Below the pieces are notes generated by a model that saw only the letters and a list, made by a program, of their open reading frames with translations, ran no database searches and was not told where the DNA came from. A stretch of 64,000 nt of DNA from an uncultured Opitutia bacterium (GTDB lineage: Bacteria > Verrucomicrobiota > Verrucomicrobiia > Opitutales > UBA953). Position numbers and translations under genes: made by a program. The DNA lies in NCBI GenBank assembly GCA_945957395.1, contig CAMFKE010000001.1, positions 248,001-312,000 on the forward strand. Reading direction: 5' to 3'. This document shows positions 60,969 to 64,000 of this stretch, piece after piece. The first letter of the stretch is position 1. The number at the start of each line of letters is the position of its first letter.

Positions 60969-61577
60969 TCAGCAGCCGAGCGACTTCAGGTGCTTCACGA
61001 GTTTGGCGAAAGCCTTGGCGCGATGGCTGAGCGAGTCTTTGAGCGCCGGGGCGATCTCGGCGAAGGTGACGGCGTGTCCGTCGGTGATGAAAAGCGGGTC
61101 GTATCCGAAACCGCCGCGGCCGGCTTCGGCATGAGCGATGCGCCCGGAGCACTCGCCGGTGAACTCGGCGCATTCGCCGCCGGGGCCCAGGAGCACGAGG
61201 TGGCACAGGAAGCGCGCCGTGCGCCGTCCGTCGGGCACGCCCGACATCTCCGCCAGCAGTTTGGCGCGGTTCTGCTCGTTCGTGGCGTGGGGGCCGGCGT
61301 ACACCGCCGTGTCCACGCCCGGCGCGCCGTCGAGGGCGTCGCAGGACAGGCCGCTGTCGTCGGCCAGCACCCAGTGGCCGTCGCCGGCGACGGCGCGCAG
61401 GGCGCGCGCCTTGAGCATGGCGTTGCCGGCGAAGGTGCCGGAGTCCTCGACCACCTTGGGCATGCCGCCGACGATTTTCGCGGAGTGCGCGGCGACATGG
61501 AGGCCGGCGGCGGCGAACATGCGGTCGAACTCTTCGACCTTGTGGGCGTTGCCGGTGGCGATGACGAGGGAGAGCAT
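60969..61577 (-). CDS. rdgB: XTP/dITP diphosphatase (RdgB/HAM1)
   Basis: 202 residues from the ATG at 61577 (MLSLVIATGNAHKVEEF, whose TxNxxK motif is diagnostic). ADDSGLSCDALDGAPGVDTAVYAG and GRGGFGYDPLF are intact. It hydrolyses ITP, dITP and XTP to keep deaminated purines out of DNA and RNA. Longer frames reading further upstream run into a repeat and are not part of the gene. Confidence 0.95.
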   Translation of the reverse strand: MLSLVIATGNAHKVEEFDRMFAAAGLHVAAHSAKIVGGMPKVVEDSGTFAGNAMLKARALRAVAGDGHWVLADDSGLSCDALDGAPGVDTAVYAGPHATNEQNRAKLLAEMSGVPDGRRTARFLCHLVLLGPGGECAEFTGECSGRIAHAEAGRGGFGYDPLFITDGHAVTFAEIAPALKDSLSHRAKAFAKLVKHLKSLGC

Positions 61578-61600
61578 GGGAAAAGGTGTCAGGTGGGGAG

Positions 61601-61701
61601 GTTTCAGGCGTAAGGTAAGTGAGTTCAGGTTTGCCGTGAGGGGCGGCGTTTCGGGTGCGGATGTGACCGGTTTAGCCGCCTGAAATTTGAACCCTGAACT
61701 C
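61601..61701. repeat. imperfect inverted repeat with TTCAGG-type units
   Basis: The left side carries GTTTCAGGCG (~61601) and GAGTTCAGGTTT (~61621). The right side (61674-61701) is the reverse complement of GAGTTCAGGGTTCAAATTTCAGGCGG in roughly seven-base steps. It lies just upstream of the rdgB start in the gap to the VC0807-like gene. More degenerate than the other repeats. Confidence 0.55.
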
Positions 61702-61717
61702 CTTGCGCGAAGCGCGA

Positions 61718-62419
61718 TCAGCCGCGGTAGAGTTCGTCCTCGGAGAGGCCGGAGATGTCGCGCAGGCCCTTCATGAACTTGATCATGAGCCAGATGAGGT
61801 AGCCCATGGAGGGCAGCAGGATGCTCGGCCACGCGGTGAAGTTGAACTTCGAAAGCTGGGCGTTGAACGCGTCGCCGGAGATTTCCGGGTGGGCTGTCAC
61901 CATGTACCGGGCCAGCAGGAAGTGAGCGACGGCGCTGATGAGGAAGGCCGGCGAGAGCCAGTTCGTGCACCACGCGAAAAGCCGGTCCACCTCGGCGGTG
62001 CGCCCGCGGGCGGCCACGGCGGCGTTGATGCGGTCGGTGTGCAGGAGGGTCTCGTTCCACACGAACGCCTTCACCAGCGGCTTGCCCGCCCATTGCGACA
62101 GGTACAGGCCCGCGCCGATGACGGCGGGGAAGGTAGCCTCCTTCACGGCGAACCAGAACGGGTCGAGCTTCATGAGGCCCACCACGCCGCTGAGCAGCGT
62201 GCCCGCGAAGCCGAACATGGAGATGACATTGGCCTGGCGCCGCCGGATGTAGTCGAAAACGAAATACGCGACCGGGAACAGGAGCGCGCCGACCAGGCGC
62301 TGTTCCGGCGACAGGAAGGCGAGCGCGCTGCGCCCGTAATCGCTCAGGATGAGGCCCGGGATGACGAGGTTGAAGGCGATGTTGACGAGGATGTTCTCCT
62401 TCTTGGGGGATTCGGGCAT
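61718..62419 (-). CDS. VC0807-like inner-membrane protein
   Basis: 233 residues with about five spans (NLVIPGLILSDYG; LLFPVAYFVFDYIRRRQ; MFGFAGTLLSGVVGLM; LSPAFLISAVAHFLLARYMV; LLPSMGYLIWLMIKFM). The layout resembles VC0807-family membrane proteins of unknown function. Lies between hslO and rdgB on the same strand. Confidence 0.7.
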   Translation of the reverse strand: MPESPKKENILVNIAFNLVIPGLILSDYGRSALAFLSPEQRLVGALLFPVAYFVFDYIRRRQANVISMFGFAGTLLSGVVGLMKLDPFWFAVKEATFPAVIGAGLYLSQWAGKPLVKAFVWNETLLHTDRINAAVAARGRTAEVDRLFAWCTNWLSPAFLISAVAHFLLARYMVTAHPEISGDAFNAQLSKFNFTAWPSILLPSMGYLIWLMIKFMKGLRDISGLSEDELYRG

Positions 62420-62488
62420 GGGGTGTCGGTTAATGGCTGACTTCGGATCAAACGGGGCGGGGCGGGTGGGGCGCCTGTGGCGCGAAGC

Positions 62489-63307
62489 TTACGAGCCCTT
62501 CTTGCGCAGGGCCTCGCTCGCGGCGAACGCCTGCATCTCGGTGGCGGCGATGGTGTGGCGGCCGGCGCAGCGCGGGCAGGCGAGTTCGAGGGTGAGCTCG
62601 TCGCCGAAGAGCTCGGCGGGCTGCTTGAGGTAGGTGGGCAGCAGCGCGCGAAGCAGGCGCGAGCGCTCCTCGCAGCCGCAGTGCCAGCCGAACGAGCGAG
62701 TCTCGATGCGGCCGAGTTCCTCCTTGGCGGCGATGTCGCGCACGAGGTCGGCGGTGAGGTGCGTGAACCAACCCTCGTCGTAATCGGGGTGGGCGTGCGC
62801 CATGGCGAATCGGCAGCCGCCCAGGTCGAACAGCTTGGCCGGGCGCTGCTCGCTCATGGCGTAGTACTGCTCGACGGCCTCGAAGATATCGTGGCTCACG
62901 AAGGTGGCGTGGCTGCGGAACGGGCCTTTGCCGCCCACGATGGCCTCCTGGTAGAACTGGCCCTTGGGGAAGGTCGCCACATCCTCGGTGAACACGCGGC
63001 CGGTCACGCCGCCGGAGATGGTGTCGCCGCCCAGGAACAGGTTGATGGCGGGCGAGCCGATGTTGACCGTCCAGGTCATGTGCCGGTTGCGCGACTGGCC
63101 GGCCAGGTGCAGGACGAACGCGGCGAGGGCGTTCTCGAACTGCGAGGCGTGCTCGGGCGCCAGGTCGAGCCGGTTGGTGTCGTGGTGGCGGTGCCAGCGT
63201 TCGAAAAGCGGCCGCAGATCGCCGTGCGTGAGCAGCACGCTGCGGTTGCGCACGAAGTCGCAGGAGATTTCGACGACGCCGTCGGCGTTGGCGGTTTCTT
63301 CACTCAT
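62489..63307 (-). CDS. hslO: redox-regulated chaperone Hsp33
   Basis: 272 residues. The C-terminal redox switch is present: CGC (HCGCEERSR, near residue 206) and CPRC (ELACPRCAGRH, near 243), the four Cys that bind zinc when reduced. The N-terminal core is diverged but of Hsp33 length. On oxidation it unfolds and holds client proteins. First gene of a minus-strand run down to 59536. Confidence 0.85.
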   Translation of the reverse strand: MSEETANADGVVEISCDFVRNRSVLLTHGDLRPLFERWHRHHDTNRLDLAPEHASQFENALAAFVLHLAGQSRNRHMTWTVNIGSPAINLFLGGDTISGGVTGRVFTEDVATFPKGQFYQEAIVGGKGPFRSHATFVSHDIFEAVEQYYAMSEQRPAKLFDLGGCRFAMAHAHPDYDEGWFTHLTADLVRDIAAKEELGRIETRSFGWHCGCEERSRLLRALLPTYLKQPAELFGDELTLELACPRCAGRHTIAATEMQAFAASEALRKKGS

Positions 63308-63420
63308 GCGGGCACGGCAATGTACAAGCGGCGGGGCGTCAAGCCGGGGCCGGTGCGCGTGTTGCGCGAAGGCGCCGCGGCGCCGTTGACGAGGAGGCGC
63401 GCCGGCGCATGGTGGCGCGC

Positions 63421-64000
63421 ATGTCCGCCGTCCTCGACGCCCTGCCCGGCACGCCCATGCGCGTGGCCGAAGTGATTCCCGCCCTCGCCAAATACTGGCA
63501 GGACGCGCCTCACGACACGCCCACCTCGCGCGCCTCGCAGATGAATCTGGTGCTGGTTTTCGGCCGCGGCGTGGGCGAGGACTCGGCGCGCGAGCAAATG
63601 GACCACGCCCTGGCGCTGGCTCGCCGCTACCCGTGCCGCATCGTCGTGCTGTGCCCCGACGCCGCGGACGCGCCGCCGCGCGGGCGCCTGCACATCGCCT
63701 GCTACCCGGCCGCCAACGGCAAGTCGCGCCGCTGCGGCGAGGCGCTGCTGATGAGCTTCCCCGCGCAGGCCGCGCCCGAGTCGCTGGAGAACCAGGTGTC
63801 GGTGTGGCTGGAGAGCGATCTGCCCGTGTATGTGTGGCTGCACGGCGTCGACGCCGCCGAGGCCTCGCGCTACGCGAGGCTGGTGCGCACCGCCCGCCGG
63901 GTGGTCTATGACAGCTCGGCCTGCGGCGGGCTTCTCCCCGACGCCGTCTGGCCGAAGCCGGAAATCGTGCGCGACCTGGCCCGCTCGCGCACGCTGGCCG
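63421..64000 (+). CDS. OpcA-like glucose-6-phosphate dehydrogenase assembly protein, 3' end outside window
   Basis: 193 residues visible from the ATG at 63421 (an in-frame ATG at 63409 adds four). QMNLVLVFGRG, ALALARRYPCRIVVLCPD, GEALLMSFP and the segment LESDLPVYVWLHG match the OpcA/DUF5068-like family that activates Zwf in the oxidative pentose phosphate pathway. zwf should be outside the window or elsewhere. Divergent from hslO. Confidence 0.75.
   Translation, partial: MSAVLDALPGTPMRVAEVIPALAKYWQDAPHDTPTSRASQMNLVLVFGRGVGEDSAREQMDHALALARRYPCRIVVLCPDAADAPPRGRLHIACYPAANGKSRRCGEALLMSFPAQAAPESLENQVSVWLESDLPVYVWLHGVDAAEASRYARLVRTARRVVYDSSACGGLLPDAVWPKPEIVRDLARSRTLA

Noticed and set aside
60969-62093. 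374-codon frame reading through the rdgB start
   Set aside because: Upstream part is antisense to the VC0807-like gene region and the repeat; the TxNxxK motif fixes the start at 61577.

Overview
The window is high-GC bacterial chromosome. A secreted M64-type peptidase with a Verrucomicrobia-style PEP-CTERM tail, two GntR/LacI chimeric regulators, a GbsR-type regulator, an OleC-like ligase, an OpcA homologue and a sucrose-phosphate synthase/phosphatase pair fit Verrucomicrobiota, probably Opitutaceae or a relative. That placement is inference from gene content; there is no rRNA here. Codon use is strongly GC-biased, so nearly every real gene carries long open frames on its other strand.

Region 1 (1-9815) is accessory DNA, an integrative element lodged at the 3' end of a tRNA-Leu(UAA) gene (9815-9895). 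From the tRNA leftward and all on the minus strand it holds a tyrosine integrase, an AT-richer gene of unknown function, an AlpA/excisionase-like HTH protein, a degenerate CHC2/TOPRIM primase, a DUF3987 helicase-like ATPase and a large MmeI-like restriction-methyltransferase fusion. A small membrane protein and an Abi_2/HEPN protein cut by the window edge lie beyond. The order int-alpA-pri-rep-cargo resembles phage satellites (P4/PICI style). The methyltransferase carries an eight-copy pentanucleotide tract inside its reading frame, which predicts on/off phase variation of the whole enzyme. This is the strongest candidate for something new.

Region 2 (10000-22040) is core metabolism: trpA, pyrB, a phytoene-desaturase-like oxidoreductase, a sucrose-phosphate phosphatase/synthase pair divergent from a LysR regulator, recO-like, DUF502, rmuC and an acyltransferase/acyl-ACP ligase fusion (aas). 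The two gaps trpA-pyrB and pyrB-oxidoreductase are filled by large inverted repeats whose arms are tandem degenerate heptamers and end right at the next start codon.

Region 3 (22040-25125) is scar-like. A 256-bp near-identical copy of the 3' end of aas brackets about 3 kb with a decayed nadA, a GbsR-type regulator, an NAD(P)-binding oxidoreductase and a gutted rlmF. Region 4 (25164-53714) is mostly housekeeping and surface or secreted functions: an rluD-type pseudouridine synthase, sialate O-acetylesterase, valS, a zinc alcohol dehydrogenase with a damaged structural-zinc site, a hybrid histidine kinase, kup, ppc, an M64 peptidase, a DEAD-box helicase coupled to a secreted sialidase, aroE, a prepilin peptidase and an OleC-like ligase. 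The sialidase and sialate esterase together suggest use of sialylated or acetylated glycans.

Region 5 (53736-64000) has a DUF2892 protein, a 500-bp gap packed with octamer-periodic repeats, a fused ferric-type ABC permease, two tandem paralogous GntR/LacI regulators, and a minus-strand run hslO - VC0807-like - rdgB - sugar reductase - hypothetical. It ends in an opcA cut by the window edge. No CRISPR array, insertion sequence or rRNA was seen.
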